Of a DNA stretch of 64,000 nucleotides, positions 8,233 to 17,337 are shown in pieces. How positions within the stretch are numbered: position 1 is the stretch's first letter; each line of letters starts with the position of its first letter. Both the position numbers and the translations under genes were made by a program. This stretch comes from Gemmatimonadaceae bacterium (GTDB lineage Bacteria; Gemmatimonadota; Gemmatimonadetes; Gemmatimonadales; Gemmatimonadaceae), in NCBI GenBank assembly GCA_020846935.1, contig JADLCY010000007.1, positions 1 through 64,000 on the forward strand, written 5' to 3'. Under the pieces are notes generated by a model. That model did no database searches. It saw nothing but the letters and a program-made list of their open reading frames with translations, and was not told where the DNA came from.

Positions 8233-10707
8233 ATGCGTCTTGTCTCCTTCCTCGTCGCCGTCGCGCTGCTGGTGGGCTCGCTGTGGGCCGGATTCCGGGG
8301 CGTGGGTCCGCTGCCACCCCTCGGCTCGCTCCTCGATCCGGCCCGCGGGGCCTGGGCCGCAGCCACCACGGGTGAGCACCCGTCGTCGGAGTCCGTCACG
8401 ATCGCGGGGCTCACGGGCCCGGTGGAGGTGCGCTACGACGCGCGGAGCGTCCCGCACGTTTTCGCCGCGACCGAAGACGACGCGATACGGGCGCTGGGCT
8501 TTGTGGTCGCGCGCGACCGGCTGTTCCAGCTCGAGCTGCAGGTACGCGCCGGCGCGGGTCGCCTGACGGAACTGGTGGGCGCGGCGGCGGTGCCCTCGGA
8601 CTCCCAGATGCGCGCCCTTGGACTTCCGCGGGCGGCCGAGCGCGCGCTCGCCAGCCTGGCGGCCAATGCGCCGGGCCGTCGGTTCGCGGACGCCTACGCG
8701 GCCGGGGTCAACGCATACCTCGACGCACTCACTCCCGATCGCGTGCCGGTCGAATACAAGCTGCTTGGTGCGACTCCGATGCGCTGGGAGCCGGTCAACG
8801 CCCTCCATCTCGCAAACCGGATGGCCTGGACGTTGAGCTATGCGCCTGACGAGCCCTCGCGTCTGGCCGCCGAGGGCCTTGTGGGCCGGGTGGCGGCCCG
8901 CGCGATCTTTCCCGTGGCGGCGCCAATCCAGGAGCCGATACAGCCCAATGGACATGCGGGTCCGCGCTACGACTTTCGGCGCATCCCGCCACCGGGAGCG
9001 CCGGACAGCGACGCCCTCGCGCTGTTGCCCATGCTGCCGCGCCGTGAGGTGGACGCCGATGCGGCGATCGCGCGCGTGTTTGCGTCGAACAACTGGGCCG
9101 TGGCGCCCTCGCGCAGTCGGTCGGGGCACGCGCTGCTCGCCGGCGATCCGCACCTCGAACTCACGCTCCCGAGCATCTGGTTCGAGACGCACCTGGTGGT
9201 GCCGGGCGTGCTCGACGCGTACGGCGTGACGATCCCCGGTTCGCCCGGGATCATCATCGGGTTCACGCGCCACCTCGCGTGGTCACTCACCAACACGGGC
9301 GCCGACGTGCTCGACTTCTACCGCGAGATCGTCGACGACGACGCCCGCCCGGTACGCTACCTGGTGGACGGCGCCTGGCGCGACATCGAATTGCGAGAGG
9401 AGGTCTACCGAGATCGTGCAGGCGTCGTGATTCGCACCGATACGGTGCGGTTCACCCACCGGGGCCCGCTGCGTCGCGGACAGGGAGGATGGCTCTCGAT
9501 GCGATGGACTGCGCTCGAACCGAGCGACCTCGCCGCAGGCTTCAGCGCCGCGGCCAAACAGGAGACAGCAGGGGCGTTCCTGGACAGCCTCGCCGCGCAC
9601 TACTTCGTGCCGGCGCAGAACATGCTCGTCGCGGATCGGCAGGGCACGATCGCCATCCGGTCGACGGGGCACTTTCCCATCCGTCCCGACCATGGCGATG
9701 GCGAAACCATTCGCGACGGATCGCGCACGGAGAGCGATTGGGTGGGCTACTGGCCGGTCGCATCCTATCCGCAGGCGATCAACCCGGCGCAGGGGTATCT
9801 CGCTTCGGCGAACCAGCAGCCCATCGACCCCGCCGTCGATGCGCGCTACCTCGGCACCGATCGCTCGTACGACGCCTGGCGCGCGCTGCAGATCAACCGG
9901 CTGCTGCGCGGCAACGCGCAGGTCACGCTGGACGACATGCGGAGGTACCAGACCGATCCGGGGAGCGTGCGCGCCGAGGCGTTCATGCCCTACTTCCTTG
10001 CGGCGACTGGTGCGCGGGCGGCCTCGGGGACCGCGACTCCGTCGCTGCGTACCGCCGACTCGGTCCTGCGCACGTGGGACCGGCGCTACACGGCCACCAA
10101 CGCATCGAGCGCGCTCTTCGAGCGGGCGATGCGCGAGCTGACGCGGCGCACCTGGGACGAACTCGTGCCGAAGGGGTCCACCGATCGTGTGGCGACACCG
10201 ACCGCCCACGTGCTCCTGGAGTTGCTCGCCGACTCGGCGAATGCGTGGTGGGATGTGGCGGCGACCGCGGACCGCATCGAACAGCGCAACGACGTGGTCG
10301 CCGACGCGCTGGCCGCGGGCTACGACAGCCTGGTGGCGCAACAGGGGCCGCCAAACGCGGAGCGTTGGGCCTGGGGTCGCACGGGCGCGGTGAACATCAA
10401 CCACCTGTTGCGTCTCGCCGGGTTCTCGCGGCGCGGCCTGGCGGTGAACGGGGGTCCCGGAACGCTCAATCCCTCATCGGCGGCCGGCTTCGGGTCGAGC
10501 TGGCGCATGGTGGTGGAGCTTGGCGATCGCGTGCGTGCGATGGGCACCTATCCGGGTGGGCAGAGCGGCAACCCGGCGAGTCCCCGCTACGCCGATCGTC
10601 TCGGGTTCTGGACGCGGGGCGAACTCGAGCTGCTGTATTCGCCGCCGGCCCTCGATTCCTTTGCGCCGGCGCAGGTGCGTGCCGCGCTCACCCTCACCCC
10701 GAGATAG
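8233..10707 (+). CDS. Penicillin acylase family (S45, Ntn-hydrolase) protein
   Basis: An 824-residue secreted or membrane-anchored protein with an N-terminal hydrophobic segment (MRLVSFLVAVALLVGSLWAG). The alpha-subunit hallmark is GFVVARDRLFQLELQ. Ser285 in FASNNWAV becomes the N-terminal nucleophile of the beta subunit after self-cleavage. GDPHLELTLPSIWFE and NTGADVLDFY are further family motifs. Members hydrolyse amides such as beta-lactam side chains, acyl-homoserine lactones and lipopeptides; the substrate is not predictable here. The chosen ATG precedes the signal anchor directly; an ATG 10 codons upstream is less likely. It is followed after 3 bases by a small membrane protein gene. 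Confidence 0.93.
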   Translation: MRLVSFLVAVALLVGSLWAGFRGVGPLPPLGSLLDPARGAWAAATTGEHPSSESVTIAGLTGPVEVRYDARSVPHVFAATEDDAIRALGFVVARDRLFQLELQVRAGAGRLTELVGAAAVPSDSQMRALGLPRAAERALASLAANAPGRRFADAYAAGVNAYLDALTPDRVPVEYKLLGATPMRWEPVNALHLANRMAWTLSYAPDEPSRLAAEGLVGRVAARAIFPVAAPIQEPIQPNGHAGPRYDFRRIPPPGAPDSDALALLPMLPRREVDADAAIARVFASNNWAVAPSRSRSGHALLAGDPHLELTLPSIWFETHLVVPGVLDAYGVTIPGSPGIIIGFTRHLAWSLTNTGADVLDFYREIVDDDARPVRYLVDGAWRDIELREEVYRDRAGVVIRTDTVRFTHRGPLRRGQGGWLSMRWTALEPSDLAAGFSAAAKQETAGAFLDSLAAHYFVPAQNMLVADRQGTIAIRSTGHFPIRPDHGDGETIRDGSRTESDWVGYWPVASYPQAINPAQGYLASANQQPIDPAVDARYLGTDRSYDAWRALQINRLLRGNAQVTLDDMRRYQTDPGSVRAEAFMPYFLAATGARAASGTATPSLRTADSVLRTWDRRYTATNASSALFERAMRELTRRTWDELVPKGSTDRVATPTAHVLLELLADSANAWWDVAATADRIEQRNDVVADALAAGYDSLVAQQGPPNAERWAWGRTGAVNINHLLRLAGFSRRGLAVNGGPGTLNPSSAAGFGSSWRMVVELGDRVRAMGTYPGGQSGNPASPRYADRLGFWTRGELELLYSPPALDSFAPAQVRAALTLTPR

Positions 10708-10710
10708 CCG

Positions 10711-11058
10711 ATGGGCTTCCTGCGGTTCCTCATCCTGACCATGGTGATCGCGTTAGGCACGGTGCTCGTGGCGTGGTGGGTGGTTCCGGTGGCGGGTGCG
10801 GCCTACGGCCTGCTCGGCGGTCGCGGGCGTCCGGCGTTGGTCGCGGCTGCCGCAGGCGCGGCCGCGTGGGGCGGGTACCTGTCGATCCTGTCCTTCGGCG
10901 GAGCGCCGGTCACCCGGTTCGCTGGTGATCTGGCTCACGCCATGACCCTGCCGTCGTGGGCGCCGCACGTGGCCACACTCGCGTTTCCCGCACTCCTGGC
11001 CGGCAGCGCGGCGGCGTTGACCGCCCGGTGGCGTCGCCCCGATACGAAGCGTCGCTAG
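10711..11058 (+). CDS. Small membrane protein, unknown
   Basis: A 115-residue hydrophobic protein with about three predicted transmembrane segments (FLRFLILTMVIALGTVLVAW; a glycine/alanine-rich stretch around residues 48-70; LATLAFPALLAGSAAALTA near the end) and a basic C-terminal tail. It starts 3 bases after the penicillin-acylase-type gene, so it is probably cotranscribed. I do not recognise a family. Codon use and GC match the neighbours. Confidence 0.65.
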   Translation: MGFLRFLILTMVIALGTVLVAWWVVPVAGAAYGLLGGRGRPALVAAAAGAAAWGGYLSILSFGGAPVTRFAGDLAHAMTLPSWAPHVATLAFPALLAGSAAALTARWRRPDTKRR

Positions 11059-11081
11059 TCACCCATAGATTTCGCTCCCAT

Positions 11082-12257
11082 ATGAGCCACGACTTCTTCA
11101 ACATCGACAGCGTCCTCTCCGAGGAGGAACGCGCCATCCGCGACAGCGTGCGAGCCTGGGTCGACGACCGCGTGTTGCCCATCATCGGCGCCTGCTACGT
11201 GGAGGGACGGTTCCCCAGGGATCTGATCCCGGAAATGGGGGCCCACGGGTACTTCGGCGCCAACCTGCCGGAGACCTACGGTTGCGCGGGGCTCAACAAC
11301 GTCTCGTACGGGCTGATCATGCAGGAGCTCGAGCGCGGCGATTCAGGCATTCGATCGTTTGCCTCCGTGCAGGGAGCGCTCGTGATGTACCCGATCTACG
11401 CGTTCGGAAGCGAAGCGCAGAAGCGCTACTGGTTGCCCAGGATGGCCACAGGCGAGGTGATCGGCTGCTTCGGGCTCACGGAGCCGGACTATGGCTCGAA
11501 CCCGTCGGGCATGGTCACGATGGCTCGACAGCAAGCCGATGGGACGTGGCTGCTCAACGGGGCGAAGATGTGGATCACCAACGGGTCCACGGCCAAGGTG
11601 GCCGTCGTGTGGGCCAAGACCAACGGCGATCCGGATCCGGCTTCGATCCGCGGCTTCATCGTACCCACCGACACGCAAGGCTTCACCGCGCGGGACCAGA
11701 AGGGCAAGCTCTCGCTCCGGGCGTCCGACACGAGTGAACTCGTGTTTTCGGACGTGCACCTGCCCGCCGACGCGATCCTGCCGGGCTCGGGCGGGCTCAA
11801 GTCACCGCTCATGTGCCTCACGCAGGCGCGATACGGAATTTCCTGGGGCGCGATCGGTGCTGCGATCGCGTGCTACGAGGAATGCCTCGCCTACGCGAAG
11901 AACCGCGTGATGTTCGACAAGCCGATCGCCGGCTTCCAGATCCAGCAGGAGCGCCTCGCCGACATGCTGACCGAGATCGTGAAGGCTCAGCTGGTGTCGC
12001 TGCACCTCGGGCGACTCAAGGATGCGGGGACCTTCACGCCGCAGCAGGTGTCGCTGGCCAAGCGCAACAACGTGAGCATTGCGACGGACATCGCGCGCGA
12101 GAGCCGGCGATTGTTGGGCGCCGTGGGCATTCTCGCCGAGTACGGCGCGATGCGGCACATGGCCAACCTGGAGAGTGTGTACACGTACGAAGGGACGCAC
12201 GACGTACACTCGCTCATCCTCGGCCAGGCGGTGACGGGCCTGAACGCGTTCAATTGA
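11082..12257 (+). CDS. gcdH: Glutaryl-CoA dehydrogenase (acyl-CoA dehydrogenase family)
   Basis: A 391-residue flavoenzyme. The C-terminal YEGTHDVHSLILG carries the catalytic glutamate at about 370, a context characteristic of glutaryl-CoA dehydrogenases rather than other acyl-CoA dehydrogenases. IRSFASVQGAL matches the substrate-carboxylate-binding region, and FGLTEPDYGSNPSGM and MWITNGS are general acyl-CoA dehydrogenase FAD/substrate motifs. It would oxidise and decarboxylate glutaryl-CoA to crotonyl-CoA in lysine, tryptophan or benzoate breakdown, passing electrons to ETF. etfBA (33.8 kb) and an EtfD-like reductase (52.3 kb) are in the same window. The start ATG (MSHDFFNIDS) fits family length; an upstream ATG would add 42 unrelated residues. 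Confidence 0.93.
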   Translation: MSHDFFNIDSVLSEEERAIRDSVRAWVDDRVLPIIGACYVEGRFPRDLIPEMGAHGYFGANLPETYGCAGLNNVSYGLIMQELERGDSGIRSFASVQGALVMYPIYAFGSEAQKRYWLPRMATGEVIGCFGLTEPDYGSNPSGMVTMARQQADGTWLLNGAKMWITNGSTAKVAVVWAKTNGDPDPASIRGFIVPTDTQGFTARDQKGKLSLRASDTSELVFSDVHLPADAILPGSGGLKSPLMCLTQARYGISWGAIGAAIACYEECLAYAKNRVMFDKPIAGFQIQQERLADMLTEIVKAQLVSLHLGRLKDAGTFTPQQVSLAKRNNVSIATDIARESRRLLGAVGILAEYGAMRHMANLESVYTYEGTHDVHSLILGQAVTGLNAFN

Positions 12258-12270
12258 GCGGCGAGGACGT

Positions 12271-12284
12271 GGGGGGGCCCCCCC
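12271..12284. other. G7C7 self-complementary tract
   Basis: Seven G followed by seven C lie 13 bases after the gcdH stop. This is a perfect palindrome without a loop. It could be part of a gene-end structure, but no T-tract follows. Such tracts are also prone to length errors in sequencing. Confidence 0.4.
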
Positions 12285-12382
12285 GACTTCAGAATAGCGC
12301 CGTCGGCCCCGGCCACCGGCACCATCCTGTCCCCGGTCGTATCGTTTTCCCGCCAGGCGCCGCGTTCCGGCGCCTGACCTTC

Positions 12383-13465
12383 GTGTGGTCCCTGTTCCTC
12401 CTGGGAATGGTCGCGCTCACGGATCCTGCCTCCGCGCAGGAGCAGCGCGGCGGTGGTGCGGGGGCCGATTCCACTGGTTCGGACAACCTTCAGCTGCGCC
12501 CTCAGCGCCCGGTGGTTTCAGGCCCGGGTCGCTGGCGCCCGAGCCTGAGGCTCGACAACGACGCCTACAACTTCTGGATCCACCCCGCGCACCGCACCGA
12601 CGAGGAGTTCACCAATGGGGTGGTCGCGTCGCTCGAGGCGCTCGGCGGGTCATTTTGGGGACCGCACCTCGCCCGGCGAACACCGGATTGCGCCGCAGAC
12701 ACCACGAGCCTCGGGCGGTGCCTCACGACCACCGTGTCGATCGGACAGGACATGTACACACCCCGCCTCACCCGGGCGCCGTACACCACGCCCACGTGGG
12801 CCGACGAGCGGCCATACGCCGGCTGGCTCTGGATCGGCGTCACCGGGAGTTCGGTCTCGAGGCGCAGCGCACGCACGGTGGACGTCCAACTCGGCGTGAC
12901 CGGCCGCCCGGCGCTCGGTCAGACGTCGCAACAGCTCTTTCACTGGATCAACCAGCGCTACACGAGAAGAGCCACCGGGTGGGAAACGCAAGTCGGCTTT
13001 CAGCCCGGCGTGCAACTCGGATACACCCACTCGCTTCTCGCGCTCCGTGGTGTGGTGGGCTCGAAGGCGCTCATCGACTTCGTCCCGTCGGCCCGTGTGG
13101 CGGTTGGTACCGTGCGCACCGCGGCCGACGTGGCGGGGCGCTTGCGCATTGGCTACAACCTGTCGCACGCGCTCGATCCGCGCGCGACGCGGCGGCGCAG
13201 TCCGCTCGAGTACTACCTGAGCGCGAGTGGCCGCACCGGATTCGTGGCCCGCGACTTCTCGCTCGATGGCAGCATCGTGGATCGGGAGCGCCACGTGGAT
13301 CGCGTGCCGGGCGTCAGGGAGTATGCGTTCGGCATGGGCCTGCGGCTGCACCACCTGCGTCTCCAGTGGGAGGCCACGACGCGCTCACGCCAGTACGCCA
13401 CGGGTCCACGGCACCACACGTTCTCGAGCATGACGGCGGCCTGGGAGTTCTTCGACGGGCATTGA
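12383..13465 (+). CDS. LpxR-like outer-membrane lipid A deacylase family protein
   Basis: About 360 residues from a GTG that begins a signal peptide (WSLFLLGMVALTDPASA before Q). The mature part follows the LpxR/DUF2219 pattern: LRLDNDAYNFW with the Asn-Asp pair, DEEFTNGVV, GQDMYTP, DERPYAGWLWIG and ALGQTSQQLFHWINQ with a conserved His. It ends as a beta-barrel with alternating strands and a terminal aromatic-rich strand (WEFFDGH). In Salmonella, LpxR removes the 3'-acyloxyacyl chain of lipid A at the outer membrane. The Asn-Asp and His positions look preserved; the metal site was not checked residue by residue. No better ATG is available, so the start is uncertain by several codons. Confidence 0.78.
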   Translation: MWSLFLLGMVALTDPASAQEQRGGGAGADSTGSDNLQLRPQRPVVSGPGRWRPSLRLDNDAYNFWIHPAHRTDEEFTNGVVASLEALGGSFWGPHLARRTPDCAADTTSLGRCLTTTVSIGQDMYTPRLTRAPYTTPTWADERPYAGWLWIGVTGSSVSRRSARTVDVQLGVTGRPALGQTSQQLFHWINQRYTRRATGWETQVGFQPGVQLGYTHSLLALRGVVGSKALIDFVPSARVAVGTVRTAADVAGRLRIGYNLSHALDPRATRRRSPLEYYLSASGRTGFVARDFSLDGSIVDRERHVDRVPGVREYAFGMGLRLHHLRLQWEATTRSRQYATGPRHHTFSSMTAAWEFFDGH

Positions 13466-13604
13466 GCCCGGCGGCCGTTGTACGAGCTCTGGACGCGGGC
13501 GGATCGACAGTAGCTCCCCACTGGCTGGGCGAGCAGGTGCCGGTGATGTCTTCCCAGGATCGGGTTCAGCGGAATTGCCGTCAGAGACCGCGCGCGCGCG
13601 ACCG

Positions 13605-14453
13605 TCAGCTCGGTTGTGCGATACGGGAGGCGTGCGTGTAGACGTTGGCGCTCTCTCCCCGCAGCAACCCAACCAGCGTGATGCCTGCGTCCGACGCCAT
13701 GCGGATGGCGAGACCGGTGGGCCGCGACACCGCCGCGACCAAGGGCACGCCACACACGGCGGCCTTCTGGATCAGTTCAAAGCTTGCGCGACTGGTGAGG
13801 AGGAGGAATCCCGTGGCGGGATCGACGCCGGCGCGCAGGAGGGCGCCGAGCGTCTTGTCGAGCGCGTTGTGGCGTCCGACGTCTTCGCGAACCATCTCCA
13901 GGGCGCCATCGCTGGTCGCCCACGCGGCCGCATGGATCGCGTTCGTTTCGCGGTTGAGGGGCTGGCGCGCGTCGAGGGCGGCGCCGGCCTTCCACAGGGC
14001 AGCCGGCGTGATCTGCATCGCGGAGTGCACCGGGTGCGTCGCCCGGATCGCATCGTCAATGGCTTCGACGCCGCACAGTCCGCATCCGGTGCGCCCGCTG
14101 ATCGCGCGCGCGCGCGCGGCCAGACGAGCGCCGGCGGCCGCCGGGATTTCGATGGACAGCTCCACGCCCCGCCGGTGGCGCGCCACCTCGATGCGCGAGA
14201 CCTCGCCAGCGGCGGCGATTTCCTCGGTCACGGTGAAGCCGATCGCGAGGTCCTCGAAGTCGGCCGGTGAACACATCATCACGACGTGCGGTCGCTGGTT
14301 GTACACAAAGGCGACCGGGACTTCCTCGGCGATGACGGCCTGCTGTGTCGTGCGCGCCGATCCCTCGAGTCGCACCAATTCGCGCGGCGAGACCGGAGCA
14401 CCGTACCCGACGCCGCGGCTCTCCGCGGTGTCGTCGTGCGGGATCTCAGCCAC
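13605..14453 (-). CDS. fdhD: Formate dehydrogenase accessory sulfurtransferase FdhD
   Basis: About 282 residues from a GTG that overlaps the stop of the upstream Fe-S subunit gene (GTGGCTGA). An ATG at 14501 in the same frame would add 16 residues. FdhD moves sulfur from IscS to the bis-MGD cofactor and is required for formate dehydrogenase activity. Features seen are the Cys loop TGCGLCGVE, then AMQITPAALWKAG, NRETNAIHAAA, REDVGRHNALDK and LLTSRASFELIQKA, all family signatures. It is the last gene of the fdh operon, which fits its job of maturing the molybdenum-site subunit encoded first. Confidence 0.95.
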   Translation of the reverse strand: MAEIPHDDTAESRGVGYGAPVSPRELVRLEGSARTTQQAVIAEEVPVAFVYNQRPHVVMMCSPADFEDLAIGFTVTEEIAAAGEVSRIEVARHRRGVELSIEIPAAAGARLAARARAISGRTGCGLCGVEAIDDAIRATHPVHSAMQITPAALWKAGAALDARQPLNRETNAIHAAAWATSDGALEMVREDVGRHNALDKTLGALLRAGVDPATGFLLLTSRASFELIQKAAVCGVPLVAAVSRPTGLAIRMASDAGITLVGLLRGESANVYTHASRIAQPS

Positions 14454-15459
14454 CGTCGCCGTTGGACTCGGGCGCGCGCGACTGCACGAATTGCCACCCA
14501 AAGCGGCCCTTCACGCAGAGATTGCCGAGCGTGATGTCGTGGTCGAGCGGTGACGTCGCCTTGACGATCCGGCCGTCCTGTACGTGGAGCGAGAGGGTGC
14601 AGCCCACGCCACAGTAGGGACAGATGGTGTCCGTGACCTGCTGGCTGGACTCATCCCACGTGCCCGCGACACGAAGGTCGTGTTCGGGTTTGGCCATGAG
14701 CGCGCCGGTCGGGCACACGGCAATACAGTTGCCGCAGTAGACGCACGCGCTGCCAGGCAGCGGGATGGCCATCTCGGTGGAGATGCGCGCGTTGAACCCG
14801 CGGCCGGCCACGGCGATGGCGAACGTGTTCTGATGATCGGGTCCGCAGGCTTCGACGCACTTGTAGCAGAGCACGCACTTGGAGTAGTCGCGCACATACA
14901 GGTCGTTATCGATCTTCACCGGCTGCGCGACGGTGGCGGCGAAGCCCGGCTCGGTGGCCACGTGGTGTCCCGCGATGGCAGCGTCACGTTCACCGGCAGC
15001 CGCCGTCGGCGCGGGCGGCCCGAATCGCTCGGGCTCGCAGGCGTACGTCTCCAGCAACTCCGGCATGCCGGGCGTCGTCGACAGGTCGACCGACGACGCC
15101 AGCATCTCCAGCACGAGCTTGCGGGAGTGTTTCACGCGCGGACTGTCGGTATGCACCTTCATTCCCGGCTCCACCGCACGTGAGCACGCCGGCGCGAGCA
15201 CGCGCGCGCCCTCGACCTCCACCACGCAGAGCCGGCATACGTTCACCGGCCGGAGGGTCTCGAGGTAACAGAGCGTCGGAACCTCCACGCCGATCGTCGC
15301 CGCTGCGCCGAGTAGCGTGGTGCCCTCGTCGACCGTCACCGGCTGGTCGTTGATCGTGAGCGATACCTGTGCCCGCGGAACACGCGATGGTCGACCGAGC
15401 TGCACCAGCGGTGGCAGGGGACGCGCTGTGCCCTCCTTCGGGTTGCCGGTCGTCGTCAT
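14446..15459 (-). CDS. Formate dehydrogenase Fe-S subunit carrying the detached N-terminal domains of the alpha subunit
   Basis: A 337-residue protein with, in order: a [2Fe-2S] ferredoxin domain (about 30-110, CYLETLRPVNVCRLC and later ACSRA); a linker in which the usual His-Cys3 cluster motif of NuoG/FdsA is not visible; two [4Fe-4S] motifs (CVLCYKCVEACG and CVYCGNCIAVCP, about 195-250); and the small [4Fe-4S] domain that normally opens a molybdopterin catalytic subunit (CPYCGVGC, with LCVKGRFG downstream, about 275-330). In FdsA/FdhA enzymes these domains are fused ahead of the catalytic part; here they form a separate polypeptide. The start overlaps the fdsGB-like stop by ATGA. It should relay electrons between the molybdenum site and the diaphorase subunit. 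Confidence 0.9.
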   Translation of the reverse strand: MTTTGNPKEGTARPLPPLVQLGRPSRVPRAQVSLTINDQPVTVDEGTTLLGAAATIGVEVPTLCYLETLRPVNVCRLCVVEVEGARVLAPACSRAVEPGMKVHTDSPRVKHSRKLVLEMLASSVDLSTTPGMPELLETYACEPERFGPPAPTAAAGERDAAIAGHHVATEPGFAATVAQPVKIDNDLYVRDYSKCVLCYKCVEACGPDHQNTFAIAVAGRGFNARISTEMAIPLPGSACVYCGNCIAVCPTGALMAKPEHDLRVAGTWDESSQQVTDTICPYCGVGCTLSLHVQDGRIVKATSPLDHDITLGNLCVKGRFGWQFVQSRAPESNGDGG

Positions 15460-17309
15460 GTCGTTGCCTCCTCGAACATTCGAAGCCGCTTGATGGCCGA
15501 CTCCACCGCCGAATACGCGGTCTGGCCCAGGCCACAGATCGACGCGTCACGCATGGCCACGCCCACTTCCTCGATCAGCGCGAGTTCACCCGCGATCCCA
15601 CCGCGCGTCTTTCCTGCCGCGATCCGGTGCAGGGCCTCCTGTTGCCGTACCGTGCCCACGCGACACGGCACACACTGGCCGCACGATTCGTCGCGAAAGA
15701 ACCCGGCGACGCGCAGGACCATGTCGCGCATGTCGGCGTCGGAGTCGAACGCCATCACCACGCCCGAGCCTAACGTGGCTCCTGCGGCACGCGCACCCTC
15801 GAGCGTGAGCGGGATGTCGAGTTCGTCGCCCCGCACAAAGGTGCCGGCCGCGCCACCGAGCAGCACCGCCCTGGGCACCCCTCCGCCCGCGAGCGCGAGC
15901 AGATCGCGCAGCGTCAGGCCGAATGGCACCTCATACACTCCTGGCCGCGCGACCGCGCCGCTCAGGCAGAACAAGCGCGTTCCGGTACTGCCCGAGGTGC
16001 CGACGGTGGCGTACGCGGCGCCGCCGTGTTGGAGGATCGGCAGAACGTTCGCGAGCGTCTCCACGTTGTTCACCACGGTGGGCTTGCCGAACAGCCCGGC
16101 GCTCACCGGAAACGGCGGCTTGCTGCGTGGTTCGCCGCGCTTTCCCTCGATCGACTCGAAGAGCGCGGTCTCTTCGCCGCAGATGTACGCGCCCGCACCC
16201 CGCCGCACCTCGATGTCGAAGTCGCCGAGCAGTCCCGCGGCCCTGGAGGCCGTGATCGCGTGCTCCATGCGTGCGGTGGCCAGCGGGTATTCGGCGCGGA
16301 TGTACAGGTAGCCCTTGCTGCACCCGGTGGCGAAGCCGGCAATGGTCATCGCCTCGACGATCGCGAACGGATCCTGTGCGAGGAGCACGCGGTCCTTGAA
16401 CGTCCCAGGCTCGGACTCGTCAGCGTTGCACACCAGATAGTGCGGCGTCGCGGGTTGAGTACGCACCGCGTCCCACTTGCGTCCGGTGGGGAAGGCCGCG
16501 CCGCCGCGTCCAACGAGCCGGGACGCGGTGACTTCGGCAATGACCCATTCGGCGCCACGCTCTCGCGCCTTCTCCAACGCGGAAAAGCCGCCCGCCGAGC
16601 GGTATGCTTCGAGTGACGTGGGATCGACCACGCCGCAGCGCGAGAGCAGCACGAGCGACGGGTCGCCGCGCTGCGGGAGATCCGGCGTTGCCGTCGCGTC
16701 GTCAGGCACCCGGCCGTCACGCAGCGCGCGCACCGCCGATTCAGGCGTCACCCGCCCCAGCAGCACCTCACGCGGCGCTTCGCCCGCTTCGGTGTAGAGC
16801 GCGGCGGGGGCCTGGTCGCAGAGGCCAAGGCAGGGTGAGTGCATCCAGGCCACGCCATTCGCGTCGACCGTCATGGCCTCGGCGGACGGCTCCGCGCCAA
16901 TGGCTTTGCCGCAGGCCTGTTCCAGCGCATGCTCGATGGCGTGCGCGCCGCGGCTCCGGCACCCGATGTCGTCGCAGACGTGGAGTACGCGACGCGGGCG
17001 CGGTGAGGTCGCCAACAACGCGTAAAACGTGGCCACGCCCCACGCCTCGGCGGGCGGAACGCTCAGGCGGCGGCACACGTAGCCCATGCCACCCTCCGAG
17101 ATCCAGCCGATGCGCTGCTGCAGGGCCTGCAGCGCCGGAACGAGCAGCGGCCGACGATCCCGCGCGAGTTTCCCGCCAACCGCGGTGTGCGCATCGCGAT
17201 GACTTCCACGCTCGCCGCCCTCCCATGAGGAGTCCGGCGGACCGAGGAGCGCATCGATGGCCGCGCGTTCCTCGGCGGTGGGTTCGGCGTCGACGTGACG
17301 GATATCCAT
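15456..17309 (-). CDS. Fused NuoE-NuoF-type diaphorase subunit of NAD-dependent formate dehydrogenase (FdsG-FdsB fusion)
   Basis: A 617-residue fusion. The first about 165 residues are a NuoE/FdsG thioredoxin-like [2Fe-2S] domain (CDDIGCR, and CLGLCDQAPA). From about 230 on it is a NuoF/FdsB flavoprotein: GRGGAAFPTGRKW for FMN/NADH, CNADESEPGTFKDR, GAGAYICGEETAL, VVNNVETLANV, and ESCGQCVPCR for a [4Fe-4S] cluster. It reduces NAD with electrons from formate, or the reverse. FdsG and FdsB are separate in Rhodobacter and Cupriavidus; such fusions occur in other NAD-linked hydrogenases and dehydrogenases. It lies 28 bases after the catalytic gene and overlaps the next Fe-S gene. Confidence 0.93.
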   Translation of the reverse strand: MDIRHVDAEPTAEERAAIDALLGPPDSSWEGGERGSHRDAHTAVGGKLARDRRPLLVPALQALQQRIGWISEGGMGYVCRRLSVPPAEAWGVATFYALLATSPRPRRVLHVCDDIGCRSRGAHAIEHALEQACGKAIGAEPSAEAMTVDANGVAWMHSPCLGLCDQAPAALYTEAGEAPREVLLGRVTPESAVRALRDGRVPDDATATPDLPQRGDPSLVLLSRCGVVDPTSLEAYRSAGGFSALEKARERGAEWVIAEVTASRLVGRGGAAFPTGRKWDAVRTQPATPHYLVCNADESEPGTFKDRVLLAQDPFAIVEAMTIAGFATGCSKGYLYIRAEYPLATARMEHAITASRAAGLLGDFDIEVRRGAGAYICGEETALFESIEGKRGEPRSKPPFPVSAGLFGKPTVVNNVETLANVLPILQHGGAAYATVGTSGSTGTRLFCLSGAVARPGVYEVPFGLTLRDLLALAGGGVPRAVLLGGAAGTFVRGDELDIPLTLEGARAAGATLGSGVVMAFDSDADMRDMVLRVAGFFRDESCGQCVPCRVGTVRQQEALHRIAAGKTRGGIAGELALIEEVGVAMRDASICGLGQTAYSAVESAIKRLRMFEEATT

Positions 17310-17337
17310 CAGGCAGGCAGCAGAAGGCGGGACATGA

